Below are positions 1 to 12,500 of a stretch of 64,000 nucleotides of DNA, one piece after another. Source of the stretch: Synchiropus splendidus (taxonomy: Eukaryota > Chordata > Actinopteri > Syngnathiformes > Callionymidae); NCBI RefSeq assembly GCF_027744825.2, contig NC_071347.1, positions 9,609,501 to 9,673,500 of the forward strand. Reading direction: 5' to 3'. Both the position numbers and the translations under genes were made by a program. The stretch's first letter is position 1, and the number at the start of each line of letters is the position of its first letter. The notes beneath the pieces are model-generated. The model ran no database searches, had not been told where the DNA came from, and was given only the letters and a program-made list of their open reading frames with translations.

Positions 1-243
1 ATCACATCACCTACATGCTTTTATGTGCACTTTCCACCAAGTTTATGGGCTGTGGAAATATCCTCACATATCTACAGTTTCCACAGCAACACAGGTAAGA
101 TCTATTGTTCATGAGTTCATGGAGCTGCTTTTGAGTTAGACCCAGCGGTAACCACTTACAAACTCAGAATTATGGCTTTTAATTATTAAATAAATTAAAT
201 TCAAGCAATATATTAAAGGATTTAGTGTTAGACAACTGCATAC

Positions 244-3200
244 CTTTGGGACAGGACACTGTTAAGACGGCTAAGTCCAGCAGAGCTTGTGTCTGAGGTC
301 ACGGTTGAGTCATCCAGTCGCTTTCCATAACTGGAGGAGTCCGAAATATTCCTGGAAATATTAGACAGCATCTCACAGATCCAAGTCAGAACTGGTCGGA
401 TGGAGTTGGGAGCAAAAACACTGACGCTCAGAAAGAAAAGCAGGATGGGAGGTGAGCAGCACAACTAACCTGTGAAGCAATAAGGGGGTGGTGCTAGTGA
501 GATCATTCCGACTATGAAGGCGTCGCGTGTAAGAGGAACTACGGCTTAGCCAACTGGGAAGGTGACAAGGCCACATACATGGTGACTCAAAAAGCCATGG
601 TTCTGGTTTCAGAAAGCAGGAATGCACAAGTGCAGAAACCCACCTGCTGGAGTTGTCGTTGGTGCTGTCAGGAATACTGAAGAGTCTGCGTGACGTGATG
701 GGCGGAACACGGGCCAGTTTTGGCTCCTGTAACTGTTGACATAAGTTTGATTTTACTCCGCTAATGAAACATGCTGGTCTGTGGCAGCTTTCACGGTAAA
801 ATACCTTGGAGTCACTTTCTGAGCTGAGACGAGGGCTAGAAGCAGAGCGGCTCATGCCCAGGCCCGACTGCGGAGCCTTTGTGTCCTGGCTGGATTCAGA
901 CAATCCAGCTGAACCCAGAGTCACAGAGCTGCCTGCTTTCCTCAAAGACGTTCTCCAGGATCCTGGGGCCTCCGTGACTGGCGGCTTGCTTGTTTCCTGC
1001 CATAAAAAGCACCATCGAGAGCAGTTGTTTATTAGCTTGGTTTCCCTGCAGAGAGCAATTTGATGATACAAATTACCCTTTTCACTTGGCTGGCAGCAGT
1101 GCATGCCGACATGGAGGTAGGAAGGTGGCTAGTGGTGTTGCGCTTGTTGTTCAAGTTGTTGATAATCTCTCTGTTCTTTGCTTTCTCTACAAAAACGAGA
1201 CAACAAATCACTAAAACCCATTCAAATCAAATGGAGAAGCAGCAGGTGAGGTACTCACCAGACTCTGCATCACTCTCAGACTCGCTCTCCTCCTCTGAAC
1301 TGGAGCTGCTGGAGGCTTTTGTCTGGCTTTGGGACTGACTCTGAGCAGTCTGGCCTTCCTCCTCCTCGTCTTCAGGTGGGCTGCTGGGCAAGGCGGGCGG
1401 CGAGTGCTTCTCACGCTCATGGATGTAGATTTTCTCCTTGCTGCTCATACGAGAGATAGAAGTCCTACAGGGGCGGGGCCAAGGTGGAGTGGAACAAACA
1501 GGTGGCATGCAGGGAGCTGATCAGTGAGGACAATCGTTCCATGTGCAGCCAATTAGAGGGAGCATGCTCTCACCAACACACCAGTGCCACAAGCGCGTGG
1601 TTTTTTTTTTTGCTGCCTTCACACCTGTGATTTGGGCCACAGGTGTCAAACTGAACCCAAAAGCGTGGGTCCAACCGATCAGGAACACACACTACAGCTA
1701 ATCAGGTGTCTGGAGGCTGTTATTGTTTGTCAGTCTGGTGCTGTTTGTTTCAGTGGACAACTAACTTATATGTGCTTGCAGGGTTGGAACAAAAGCCTGC
1801 ACCCACAGGGCCCTTTTGGGATTCTGTCTGACGCCCCTGTTTTAGGCCCTCACATTGTCCAAACACAGTAACATGTATTCCGACCATTTTGCCTAACTTT
1901 ACAGTTTATTGAGGTCAAAATTAAAATATTAAAATGATGTCTTAATTGGGGCTACCCATATTTCTTAAAAAATAAATATTTTTAAATATTCCATGTTCAC
2001 ATACCAGTATAACAAGAAACATATCATTATAATAGAATGATTTTTTGACAATGTGTCCATGTCTTTGTCTCAGCGGGAGGTGTGTGGATACTTTAATGTT
2101 GTACTGGTGAAATTTGTGGTTGCCAGTGATTTGCCAAGCACCTTGAGTGGCATAGAATGGTATGAAATCTTCTATATAAACAGCACTTGGCTGATCGATT
2201 GACATTAGCGACAAGCACCCCATTTTTTTTAAATCACCCTGAAACACAGTCACAGTTTGCCATCAATGCTTGGTCGGTAATTTATCAATTTGTAAAGGGC
2301 TGCACGCAAAACTATCTGGCTATGTTTCCAATATCTTCAATAGAAGCACCTGATACTTGAAGTGACCAGGCTGATGTTTCTTCAGTTTGTGGTTGATTGT
2401 GGTTTAAGTTTTATGTTCTGCCTAGGTATGCAATATTATAAACAATAGTTAGATTCAGTACTGTGGACTTAATGTATGTCTTCAGAACAATATACTATTA
2501 TAGAAAGGGGAAAAATCTGGTACCCAATTAGTTTCGCATTGTTTCCTTAAAAGCATGTTATTATATTATATTATATTATATTATATTATATTATATTATA
2601 TTATATTATATTATATTATATTATAAGCTGATTTTGTTTCTTTTTATCTTAATTACAAATTCTGTTACATGTGTACTACAATATTAATTGAATCGAAGTG
2701 TCAAGCCAATTTAGGCTTTAACTATGTATAATGTATTCACAATTTCAGGATACAACTGTTTTGAGACTTGACTTATGACTAGGATTATCCAAAATCACCA
2801 CATGAAGTGTTAAAATGCACAATCTCAATGCTTGTGCTGCATTCCCCTCATATTTGTCAGCAGAGTCACAAGCCGACACAAAACCCCAGGTGACAAGTCA
2901 TACATAGGTTTCACTGTCTGATCAGAGATATGTGCTGAAGCATTGCCTAACCAAGGCCATCATTTGTTGAAGTGCGTCTCAATCCCTTGTCTTTCCAGTT
3001 TCCTCCATAAAACGTGCAAGAATATTTCAACTAGGAACCTTTTGTCGGGACCAGAACTCACTATGTCACATAAGTGCCAAAGGGAGCAGTTCAGGAATCC
3101 TTTGTGTACTGAAGCATTTAGTGCCAAAGTGGGACACACCACACAGCAGTGGCATCAGTTGACCTGACAGCTTTCAAAGGGACTGGCAGAACAAAGGTTA

Positions 3201-6200
3201 ATTCAACACCTACATGCAACCGTCAGGTACAGCTGGGACTGGTGGTTTTCAGCCTGGGACAGTTAATGCAACAAACACACACCCACATGCCAACAAGCTG
3301 GCACTGACCTGCGTGTCCGAACTGGCACCATGGAGATCTGTGAGTTGGTCTCAATAACAGGAGTCTGCTTCTCTTTCTCGCTGCGTAACTGAAAAGGATT
3401 ATAAACAAGAATAAACACATTCGTTGTTGCAGCACAATCAATCACGAGGTTTATCAGCAGGAAGGACAAACTCACAGCGTTCTGTTTCTTCTGCAGCTCC
3501 TCCAGAGCGTCGACTAGGTTCTCATCTGCCACATCTAAAGGCGTTTGGCCCTAAAAGGACATCCATTTTCAATGATCAGAAGTGATTAGAAGGCTGTTTG
3601 GGACACTTCAAGTATGATAAACTCACCACGTTATTGACGGCAGTCATATCGCACATGTGGTCAGCGAGCAATGAGCAGACCTCCTCTTGCCCCCAGTGAG
3701 CTGCTGCATGTAGCGGCGTCCACCCATCAACATCTCTGCTGTCTATGTCCACCCCACACTGTAGCAGCACCCTGAGCAAAAAAATATAGTAGAGACAAAC
3801 ATTAAACTCACTGTCTCACAAAACCAAGCCATAAACATCTCACTTTAAGACTTCTATGTAACCCTTTGCCGCCGCCACATGAAGAGCCGTCGCCTTAGTG
3901 TTAGGGTGGGGAGTGAGAGCGCCGCTTCCCGCCAGAACCGCTGTGGCGTCTTGGAGCATGATCCTCTCCTCCTCCTTCCTGGCCTTGTCCACATCCACTC
4001 CTGTTCAAATAACATTCATTTGTGGTGTGAAATGCAGGTACGAAATGAAATGCTACATAATGCATGCTAAATGCTGCAGATGCTACACATCAGTGCTAAT
4101 AACTTCTAGTTAATTCAATAATAATAAATATATTTCAAGGAATATGAGCAGCTGTATCAATGTGAGTAATACAGTTTCAGTTTGAATGCTCTATTGCGCG
4201 ATGATACATGATCTTTAACAATGCAAGTTATGAAATGCGGTACATTGATGGTCGATTAGTTCTTGGACACTACCATGGAGGAAGAGGGTGTATATGGATA
4301 CCTGAGAAGGACATGATGGTAAAAAGGAACACCGGAAAATAACTCATTTCCATCTATATTGTGGTTTTCACATAATTGTATTACATTTATTTTAACTCTA
4401 CAATGTAATACCGTTTCAGCATTTGAAATGTCATTTATGTCATGAATCTTATAACAACTTACAAGATAGTTTTTATAGTTTCATACCTTTTCAGTTTTCT
4501 CATTTCATTCAATTCCTTTTATGATTGGTCCTTGTGTATTTTTATGCACACACACAGATGCCTCTCTCATAGACAAGGTTCTGGTTCTTGAACCAGTGCT
4601 GTTTGGGAATTCTCAGAACCTTAGTGTTTTCTATTAAACTGATTTAAGCGGAACTCAAAAAAGTGTCACTCAGGAGGAAGTAAGCAACAATCGGAAAACA
4701 ACTCCGATATTCAGCAGAGCAGTCAACACTCACCCAATTGGGGCGAGAGGCTTGTCACATGCTCACACTTCCCATGTCTCACACATTTCTTGCTGAATGA
4801 CCGGTATATGAGTGATAAATGTAGCACAATGCACTCTACCACAGCCACGTAGATCACAAGGTTGCTGGTTCGCATCCAAGTGACTTTTTCAATGCCTTAA
4901 CTTTCAATCAGGTAGTTCGAAAAACCAAAGTAAATAACGAGGGAATCTCCTGTTTTTTTAGCAACCAAAGAGATTTTAAAAAACATATCAATGTATTCCC
5001 CCATCCTCGTTGCCGGATCATCACAGACCCGAGACCCACTTGCAGTTTACAGTTTGTGAACCAGAGCTCACACAGCAGCTCTGTCAACAGAGTGACTATT
5101 CTTGGATCCTGATGCTAATCCGGAACACCACCAACTTTGAACTGTTCTTTTTCCCATCATAAACTTTGTCTGTTAAAGTACAATTGAATTCCATTTGAAA
5201 GAGAAATCAAGAGGAAAATTGATATTGTATTGAAGGTACAGCAGTGAAAATGAAGGGACGCTAAAAGCAATATTAGAGTAGCCTGGAAGAAAATGAAACT
5301 GAATTGGGAAAAGAAATGTACAACATTAACAGACATAAACAAATGACAAGAAAAGCCTTCTTTCAGTCTCATAACATATGTGCTGCATAACTTGAACTGG
5401 TAATTGATACTTGGAGCAACATTCTTTAGAACTGGATTTTCTCTGTGAGTCCTGCTGTAGGGTTTCATGTACACTGAGAAACTCTTCCTCTCTGTGCTGC
5501 TTAACTCGTGAGGTCACAGTGACTGAAGTAAATCATCAGAGTAATTGTATATCGGTGATGCAGAAACAAACATTTGTCAATACATTTCCGTATATACTGG
5601 TCCTGGGACAGTCCAATTGATCTTAATAGCACACAAACTAATCTGCACAGTGACTTATTTTCCTGCCTACTGTGACTGTAACCACAGGACAAGAATGCAG
5701 AACAAATGCAAACGTTCAGGGAAGATTCCAAAACTGTTGAGAAAACTCAATCGATTTCCGAGCATCTTATCAACTCTGCTTTGCGAGGGGAATTAAAACA
5801 CATTCTTTTGGCAAATCATATTCACAATAATGTTGTGATAATAGACGTGATGAAATGGAACGACTCAAAAACAAAGTTTCTGATTTATAACTACATAATT
5901 CACATACTTATCTTTTGGATCTTCAGTTCTAAGAACCACACAGGAGTAAAAAAAACTAGACAATTTAAATGGACTGAAATGGAGATTTTGCATTTGCATT
6001 ATTGTTTTTGCATTGTTTCTACAAAAAAACTTGTTTTTTACTTATTTTGGTTTTGGTTAAAGTTTATGAAATTCAATTGGACTGTGAAGAGGATGAAGAT
6101 GATCAATTACTGATATCTAACATGCTAGCCGGACCATGTTGTGCTTCAGGTTTTACCTTGTTTTTTGATTTCTGCTTTGAGCAGCCTCTCCATGGCGTCT

Positions 6201-9200
6201 TCAGTGGCCACATCCAGAGGAAGCTCTCCTTCACTGTTTATTGCTCCCACATGGGCCCCGTGCTCTATCAAATACCTGAAAAACCAAATGTCATAAATTA
6301 AATTGTGATCTTATATTTTTTATTTCCGTCTAATTCCTGGAACATATTTTAAAGCACTCACTTTGTGATCTGGATGAAGCCGCAGGATGCTGCTGCATGA
6401 AGTGGAGTCCAGCCCTCGTTGTCCCCTCTGTTGACGTCGCTTCCACTTTCCACCAGAAACTGAACCATCTCTGCATTTTCATCAATGCATGCCTGCCGAG
6501 AAAAGCATCCACGTGTGAGACAGACACAGGGACTGTCGTGAAGTCATCATAAGTCACAGGGCACAAGTAGACAGGCAACCACAGACAGATTAGACTGTCT
6601 TTATAGGCAACAATTAACCTCTGTTTATTGTTAGATTGTGGGAGGAAAGGCTGTTGCAGATTGCTGGAGAGTAGCACATGCTTGCTGGACAGCAAGAGAG
6701 CCAGCTGGCTTTCTCTTAAAGGAAGTTGATCAGCCAGGAAGTGTTCTTCCAGAGAAAGTCCAGACTTAAAGGTGTCCAATGTTTCGCATTTCCTTTTTAA
6801 TCAATACTTTGGTCAGCCGGGGAACATTTTTGGCTAGAAATGAGAATTCAAAACACTGAAACAACACATATATGCTATCTCAGGTTCTGCTGCAACTTTT
6901 ATTGCGAATACAGATACAAAATGAATAACCATTAACTATCGAACATAGCATTGTCTCTGTGTCATTTTCAATGTTGGTGGTTCATAAAAAGTAGCAGCAT
7001 ATATTGATTTTTTTTTATTCATAATGTAGCAGCATTGAACTGTATTTAAAAAAAAATGGAAAAGCACTAGAGTGCAAACCTCTGGACGGTGATCCGAATC
7101 ACTCCCAAAATGCAATCATTTATTCATTGACCCGTTTCACATATTTCCTGAAAATTTCATACGAATCTGTCGATAACTTTTCAGCTTACCTTCAACACAA
7201 GCAAACACAGCTGAAATTATTCATAACCCTCTAACAAACAAAGCAACTGTTTTCAACAATAATCACTAATGTTTTGCTCTGGCATCTCTTTATAAGGAGC
7301 CAAAAAATATGTCTCAAAACACTCCTTCTGTGGACCAAGAGAGACAGTGACTCTATTTTACTGTTTCTCCTGCAGCAGCACAAACACCAGTCCCGAGGTG
7401 CACCTCATGAGAATCCCATGGTACCAGGAGCCAGGTGGCATTTTATTTATTTAAACATGCAGAGCCAAATAACACATGAAACTCTTATCTTTTCTACACT
7501 TAAAATTCTCCTGAGATAATATATTAGACCAGTCATGAATTTAGAATTATTATTACCAGGCACTCACATATTAGCATCGCTGGATTCTATTATACATTTC
7601 AATCATTTTAGTTTATGCCACATCAACAGCAATGTTATGAAGAAGATGAGCAGGCACCATTGGTCAGCTGAAGAATAAATGCATGAGCTCATTGAGAACA
7701 GTTCACTTAGAGGGGAAAAGCAGTGCTGATAAAAAAGTTGGTTCAGGGAACAGATCAGTTGTTTTTGACTCAAAGAGGGGAAGAAAAGAAACAGACCTTT
7801 ATGGAAGGACTGAATGTTTGCTACACAAAAAGAAAAAACAAACAGCAATGATAACGTATTTTTCCACAGTCACTAGATTTTTGTTGTTTTGCACAGTGAG
7901 ACAACATCATAAAAATAGTGAGAACTAAGCACTACCAAACACCAAAGTAGCATTTATTTTTATATATAAACTGTTCCTCCATGACAGTCCTACAAGCTGA
8001 GGTTAAACTGGCTGAATACTGCAGCACTCCAGTGAGATTGTCCGGCTGGGTGCTACATTTTCCTTCCAAGATCTAAAATAAAACTTTTTAGCTGTGCATG
8101 CGGTGATGAGTTGGTGACTGTCTGGAGGAGCGGGAGGTCTAGGAGCTTGTTGGATGGCATATTTGCATTAGCAGACACATAAATCCCTGAACTAAAAAAA
8201 CAAAATTTGGTCCAACAGGCCAGACTAACTCTTTATACACACACTGAAGACGTAAAAGCATCAGGGAAGGCCATAAAAGTATAAAAAGTCCAAAGAAAAG
8301 GGGATATAAAAGGTAGTGTGCAGGAGGTCTGCATCCATGTGGCCATGCTTGGAATTTAAATGAAATCATTACTAGTTTGTGGCTTCTGTTTTGTTATATA
8401 TATTTATATATAGGCAACAAAAAAACAACCATGGTGAGAAAATTGCTTTTTCAGGTTTATAAAACCCAGTCGGGGTTAAATACCACAGCACAAAGTGCGC
8501 CACATGTTTGGTGCCTCTGGTTGTCTCACTGGCAGACGTCTTCTCAGAACAGCAGCTCTTGTTTGCTCACACACACATCATTGTCCTTCAAGCCGTCTTA
8601 AGCTGCCTTAAGAGGCTTTCAGACAAATTTAACTCATCGTGAAGCTGCAACAAGTCAATGAGCTCTTGTTATCCTTGCATTAAATGTACGTCAATGGTAG
8701 GTAACCAGTATCCAGGAGACACTTTTTCCTTTCAGATTATTTCGTGTCACTATTAACCAGTATGTATATATATCCGTTGTACTGGACAAATCACCAGTTA
8801 TGCAATCATGCATAGCGATATAATACACTGGTGCCTGTATTGCCCAATAAAAGGAAACTTAGTTTCACAGGTGAAAATATGTGTCTGGAATCCTGAGGTG
8901 AAGACTGCAAATGGCTGGTCCTGCATTGACCTTATTATTAAAAATGAATGGGATGTATTGTCTTGATATGAGAGTTTCATTACCAGTCCATAAATAAAAA
9001 TATAGATTTGTGTTTGATAAGCATCAGGAGCAGAAGAAAACATTTGGCGGTGTCTGACTTAATGAGTCTTTTCTTGTCTTACTGCATCAGCCTTGTGTTA
9101 ACTTCTTCACTTATTTTCTTAAAATTAGAAGTGTCCCATATGGAATGGAACGTCGACACCCATCATTGTGAAAGCCCTGGAAGAAGCAGGCACAAGCAGT

Positions 9201-10899
9201 GACTGTTCTGGGGGGTTGGATGGGACCCTGAATAAGTGGCCAATCCTGATTGGATGAATGAACAGAGGGCACTTCTTCAACCCCAAGTACAACAAGGGGG
9301 CACACAGACTCCCAGCAGACTCATCAAGTGACTCATTGTAAATGTGGCCTTCAACAAGAGCAGCTTGTGCCGCTGCATGATGTTTTAATTTCCATTTCTT
9401 CATCCGAAATCCCCCAAGTCCCACCCACTGGGATTTGGTGAGAGTCGGGAAGAAGACAGACAGAGAGAAAGAGGAGGAGAAGGAGCAGGAGGAGGTAGCT
9501 CCAAAGGAGAGTGAAATAGTCGGGGGTAAGAAAGGCTTTGGACGACGGAAAGTTTGGTGTGTGTGGGACTATATTTAATGTGGTTGCTGGGCAACCGATG
9601 AGCAACAGGGGAGAAAGTGATGGAGGGCAAAGGAAGGACCACACTTGGAGATGGTAACACATCTGAGCAACCCATTCACCAAATATCCAGGCATGAACAT
9701 GTTGCCTCACTTATCTTAGAGTTTAATGGTTCAAATTCAGCTGGGAATGACATGACATCACCGCCTGCCACCAATGTGCTCACACAATAGCCACTACACT
9801 TGCTAACTATACACCAAAACATCTGTCATATCTCCGTCTCCCATGCCGGAGAGAAGTGTTTATGACAGGTGGTATTATTAAAAAGTAGCACGACTACATC
9901 ACAGAAGGTTTGTGTGACAGTGAGGTTGTCCAGATCACTTCAGTGTTATGACTGTAGAGACGAGGGAGGGAGTTTGAGGCTGCCTTTAGTGGGACAGAAC
10001 ATGAAATGTCAATTTAGAACTGGTGAGCAGAGACTGACAAGACATCAGGTTCAAATCGAATTATATTGAATTGTGTTACACAGGAACAGCAAAAATCTAG
10101 TCTTGTTCAGGGACAGAAGACATTATAGGGTTTCAAACCAGTGACTTTATAATCCAAATAATATAACTGTGTAAAGATAATTATCGATTGCTTGAGATCA
10201 GCATCCAGATTATAATAATAATATATTTTTAAAGTAAGCACTGATCATGATAAGTCACAATCTAAGGGTACTTTTAAGTTAGTGGTACTTTATTTTTGTG
10301 TACTTTCAGCTCATCTGCCGATGATGATGATACAGTTGTTTTGGGTTGTATCGTGTATCAGCTCGAATGTGTATAACTAACTTGTTGTGAAAACTAACGA
10401 AAAGAAACGCATCAACAGGCTGAACAACCTGGGCGATCACTAGCGACTACAAAGAAGAAGAAGAAAAACTTTCGCAGCAGCATTAATAACTGTAACTTAG
10501 TTTGGACGCTAAGCTAATGCTACACCGCAGAGGACAGCGGTCACGTCACAGCAGCATCGCTGAGCTTCGTCCCTGAGTTTGAGGGGACCGTAAACCCGAG
10601 GACGTTAAGGGTGAACTCGGTACCTGGTGTAGCGCTGTCAGACCGTCAATGTTGGCGTGGTTGATGTCAGCTCCCTGCCGGAGGAGAGCTGCCACCTCCT
10701 CCCGGTCCCCAGCGGAGCAAGCGGCCATGAACACGGCTCCTTGAGCAAAGCGGACCCGCGGCCGTCGAGACCCGGAGCCGCCTGTGGAGTCCCTGCTCTG
10801 GGATCCCGTCTGATCCGTCTCCGAGCCCAGCCATCGCTGCAACTGATCCTGCCTCCGCTGTTTTGCAGCTTCGGACCGGGAATGGTCAGTGGCCGCCAT
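244..10899 (-). CDS. ppp1r12c: Myosin phosphatase targeting subunit, PPP1R12 family (probably ppp1r12c), 5' part of gene
   Basis: Targeting subunit that holds protein phosphatase 1 on myosin and other substrates. Thirteen coding exons join in frame on the minus strand: 10624-10899, 6362-6492, 6157-6275, 3844-4000, 3627-3771, 3476-3550, 3309-3388, 1259-1464, 1077-1186, 805-996, 644-726, 470-553 and 244-351. All have AG/GT borders and encode about 588 residues. The gene continues past the left edge. Residues 48-51 read RVRF, the PP1-docking motif just before the ankyrin repeats (compare KVKF in MYPT1). Ankyrin repeats fill exons 1-6, with copies such as NEGWTPLHAAASCG and DGWTPLHAAAHWG. A Ser/Glu-rich acidic stretch and SRSASSPRLSS follow. 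The segment TRRTSISRMSSKEKI resembles human PPP1R12C more than 12A or 12B, so I favour that paralogue; family membership is certain. Exon 1077-1186 is the weakest, supported by phase and open frame only. The carboxyl-terminal inhibitory phosphosite and leucine zipper lie outside the window. Confidence 0.88.
1776..1830 (-). repeat. Fragment of a common teleost interspersed repeat (hAT-like)
   Basis: On the minus strand this reads like the frequent fish repeat motif 'aaagggcc...gtgggtgcaggtttttgttccaacc', here slightly diverged. Similar wording is found near 39,195-39,235 and 52,832-52,858, so it appears to be a dispersed family. I recognise the motif but cannot set the ends of this copy. Confidence 0.45.
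2561..2625. repeat. (TTATA)13 microsatellite
   Basis: Thirteen uninterrupted copies of the pentamer TTATA (65 bp) inside a ppp1r12 intron. The lack of interruptions suggests recent expansion and probable length polymorphism. Confidence 0.95.
4001..6156 (-). other. ppp1r12 intron 3
   Basis: About 2.16 kb of A+T-rich intron between the ankyrin exons at 3844-4000 and 6157-6275. The only structure I see is the tRNA-like stretch near 4810-4885. The open frames inside it are short and show no family resemblance. Confidence 0.75.
4810..4885 (+). repeat. Possible tRNA-derived SINE remnant
   Basis: GGTTCGCATCC at 4867-4877 resembles an RNA polymerase III B box (GGTTCRANNCC). A weak A-box-like TAGCACAATGC lies about 45 bases upstream, the right spacing for a tRNA head. 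I cannot fold a convincing cloverleaf, so a functional tRNA is unlikely. A decayed tRNA-related SINE head is the better reading. Confidence 0.3.
6493..10623 (-). other. ppp1r12 intron 1
   Basis: About 4.1 kb separate the first coding exon from the second. Apart from a purine-rich GA/GGA tract at about 9457-9497 I see no gene, RNA or intact mobile element. First introns often carry regulatory sites, but none is identifiable here by eye. Confidence 0.7.
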
Positions 10900-11010
10900 C
10901 TTCCCTGGACTGTCCCGGACAGAGTCAGCTCATGGTACGAGAGGAGCTCAGGGGATGGTCTGAGCTGAGCTGAGCTGAGCTGAGCCGAACCCCCCCCCCC
11001 CTCCTCTCAG
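10890..11010 (-). promoter_or_regulatory. Probable promoter / 5' UTR of the ppp1r12 gene
   Basis: This GC-rich stretch lies just upstream of the minus-strand start codon at 10897-10899. Read on the minus strand the start context is AAGATGGCGGCC, which both suits translation initiation and matches the YY1 core (AAGATGGCGGC) common at housekeeping promoters. No TATA box is seen. A (TGAGC)5 repeat at 10961-10985 and a 12-C run at 10990-11001 lie in the same stretch. The transcription start is inferred. Confidence 0.4.
10961..11001. repeat. (TGAGC)n microsatellite plus poly-C run
   Basis: Five perfect copies of TGAGC at 10961-10985 are followed after four bases by twelve consecutive C residues (10990-11001). 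The repeat lies directly upstream of the ppp1r12 first exon, so its length could vary inside the promoter. Confidence 0.8.
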
Positions 11011-12219
11011 TGCGCCCCCTGGCGAAGAGTCCTGCATCTCAACTTCACGGGCAACGATGAACTCTAGCGCATGACAGAAATCCCGGTACGGAGGAGGGTT
11101 CATAATCGGAAGGGATTTCATGAGTACTATTCAAGTGGCGCGGGACCCGCAGTCTCTCAACATTCCAACTTCCTCGTCGCCAATGTATTGAATCTTTCAC
11201 TTTTGGGTGTTGAGTCTTGTAGGTGGTGAGCACATGTACATGTGATATATTGACACTTGTATATATACTCGTGATGAGTCGATGATGTTTGATAAAACAG
11301 TGGCCTAATTTTCAGATGCCGCTAGACAGCACTGTCTTCTTCATTATGTTGGCCTTTAAACAACTCTTTCAATGAAAACTCACCTCATCATTTTGAAACC
11401 AAAAGCGCCGCATATGTATCGAGCTCTCAAACCAGAAGTGGCTTTAACTGAAGCTCCAGCTTGTTTACAGTGGGAGATGAGTTGGGTTGTACAATACAGT
11501 ATTGTAACTGAGAAGAGAGAATAAGACAAGATAAGAGTTTTTGAGCTTGAGAAACAGCAGTTCCCCCAAACTTCTGTGGCTAAAATGCAGGCGCACCCAT
11601 TCACGCGCCATCACTGTGTACAAACTCTGCGCGGGTCCATTGATTCGAGTGGTCCTGGTTCAAAATGTCAGCACATCACCAGAGATAACAGTGTGTTCTA
11701 TTCCATTCTGTCAATATACTCACTACCCGGTGACCTTTCTAGGTAAAGTCGATCTGGTCGATATTGAAATGATTTCTTGGTAATCACAACAACAGCGACA
11801 GCCTTGAATTCAAGGCTCAGCAATGTGTTTTCAACCGTATTAGAGTGTGTTTACTGCTAAAAGTAGCAAGGTTTGAATTGTGCCAATAGTCAGAGCAAAC
11901 GCCCTCTGTTAAGCTCCCGACCAAACATCTGTAACAACCAGGCTCGCGTGCGTCACAGCAACACTTAACTAAAGGTCCTGCTACATTCCCAGAAAGCACC
12001 CTGTGCCACGTCAACTCAGCATTTCTGCAACGTGTTGTAATTCAAGTTTGCACATGACTGAGTTATGTGATGACTTTTCAGGATTTTCGCATGACCTACA
12101 TGTACAGTACATTCTACCGGAGCACTTCATTCCTCTTTATCACGCTCATTTGTCACCAATCTGCTGTACAAGAGGGACATGTGAAACACATTGAAGGAAG
12201 AGATCTGCTTTCTTTGCAT
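11010..12219. other. Intergenic region between ppp1r12 start and pnpla2 end
   Basis: About 1.2 kb between two minus-strand genes: the ppp1r12 5' end on the right-hand side of its gene and the pnpla2 3' end. I see no additional exon and no clear repeat here. Confidence 0.6.
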
Positions 12220-12225
12220 TTTATT
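12220..12225 (-). terminator. Probable polyadenylation signal of pnpla2
   Basis: TTTATT on the plus strand reads AATAAA on the minus strand, 276 bases downstream of the pnpla2 stop codon. It is the canonical vertebrate poly(A) signal and the placement gives a 3' UTR of about 300 bases. Use of the site is inferred. Confidence 0.55.
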
Positions 12226-12500
12226 GCAAAACACTATGGCTGAAGCGAAAATACACTACTTAAGCTATATGCACGTACAATCAAAGCATTTACAACAACT
12301 GTATTATTTGTAAATGTGCAGCATAACATGAGAGTAAAGCTTGACATTCTAATATATTTTGTTACTATGTCACCAGCAGTATTTATATCAGATCCCAACA
12401 CAAGTACTGTAGTAGGTACAGACTTCATTAAGAAATGGAAGCTGCATCTGTATCAAATATTGTCTGTGATAACTTGTTTTAGTTCTGAATCAGCTTGATG

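Larger units (their letters stand above)
1465..3308 (-). other. ppp1r12 intron 7 (between coding exons 7 and 8)
   Basis: An intron of about 1.84 kb with no coding exon that I can recognise. It holds a degraded interspersed repeat near 1776-1830 and a TTATA array at 2561-2625. The rest is ordinary A+T-rich sequence. Confidence 0.7.

Noticed and set aside
6330..6779. Open frame of 149 codons on the minus strand
   Set aside because: It overlaps the ppp1r12 exon at 6362-6492 in the wrong reading frame; only the spliced ankyrin frame shows homology.
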